A stretch of DNA of 35,537 nucleotides from Fuerstiella sp. GTDB taxonomy: Bacteria > Planctomycetota > Planctomycetia > Planctomycetales > Planctomycetaceae. A program made the translations under genes and the position numbers. Below the pieces are notes generated by a model, which saw only the letters and a list, made by a program, of their open reading frames with translations, was not told the origin of the DNA and did not search any database. Location of the stretch: positions 1 to 35,537 of the forward strand of contig JAPYTO010000026.1 of NCBI GenBank assembly GCA_029941865.1, given 5' to 3'. Below, piece after piece: positions 35,443 to 35,537 of this stretch (position 1 is the first letter of the stretch; every line of letters begins with the position of its first letter).

Positions 35443-35537
35443 CAGTGCTGGATGCGTTTGGGGTTTCACACGGTGTCTCAGTTGGAGGGTGAAGTGACTT
35501 GTTTAGATACTTATGTGCCAATTAGGGTCGCGAGTCG

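Noticed and set aside
1-35537. tRNA or rRNA genes
   Set aside because: I saw no cloverleaf with a TTCGANTC-type T-arm in the gaps and no rRNA-like sequence; no tool-based scan was possible.

Overview
The window looks like a chromosomal piece of a planctomycete (phylum Planctomycetota), GC roughly mid-50s by eye. The evidence is a set of families largely confined to that phylum: a DUF1501 secreted protein with a Tat signal, a large PSCyt/DUF1549/DUF1553 protein with a CxxCH haem motif, a TIGR03000 domain behind a Gly/Ser-rich stretch, a type I sulfatase, and a kinase of the HLDIKPDN type joined to a tubulin-like domain. Genes are loosely packed, with many 300-740 base gaps. No rRNA, tRNA, CRISPR array, phage module or intact insertion sequence is visible.

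Layout. 1-4.8 kb: DUF1501 protein, a TPR lipoprotein and a TIGR03000 cell-surface type protein. 5.4-8.7 kb: aroA, a TruC-like pseudouridine synthase, and two Nudix hydrolases on the opposite strand, the second overlapping the end of truC tail to tail. 9-12.1 kb: a PSCyt1-DUF1549-DUF1553 gene broken by one single-base frameshift. 12.3-13.8 kb: a VOC protein and a C45 (penicillin acylase-like) peptidase, convergent. 13.9-16.75 kb: the remains of a serine/threonine kinase-tubulin fusion, lacking the kinase N-lobe and carrying at least four frameshifts. 17.1-20.1 kb: a secreted protein with possible secretin-N-like repeats, then leucyl aminopeptidase. 20.5-26.3 kb: five same-strand genes (iron alcohol dehydrogenase, Tat-exported PQQ-type propeller, HemN/HemW-like radical SAM enzyme, DUF98 chorismate-lyase-like protein, flavin-dependent halogenase-like enzyme). 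26.4-29.3 kb: DUF309, ArsM-like methyltransferase, DUF167. 29.3-35.4 kb: sulfatase, M24 peptidase, class IV aminotransferase and glutamine-dependent NAD synthetase.

Two observations stand out. First, the radical SAM / DUF98 / halogenase trio resembles the logic of known chorismate-derived halophenol pathways (a chorismate lyase next to a flavin halogenase), with a radical SAM enzyme added; I do not know its product. Second, a dispersed intergenic repeat of about 95 bases occurs five times (near 2.1, 3.6, 12.2, 20.1 and 33.4 kb). Three copies keep a complementary 11-base pair of arms, two copies bracket the TPR gene, and two sit directly against stop codons. A separate 23-base perfect inverted repeat lies at 8959-9035.

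Housekeeping functions (AroA, PepA, NadE, TruC) appear intact with their catalytic motifs, so the frameshifts in the kinase-tubulin and PSCyt genes are either real gene decay or local assembly errors. This cannot be settled from the sequence alone.
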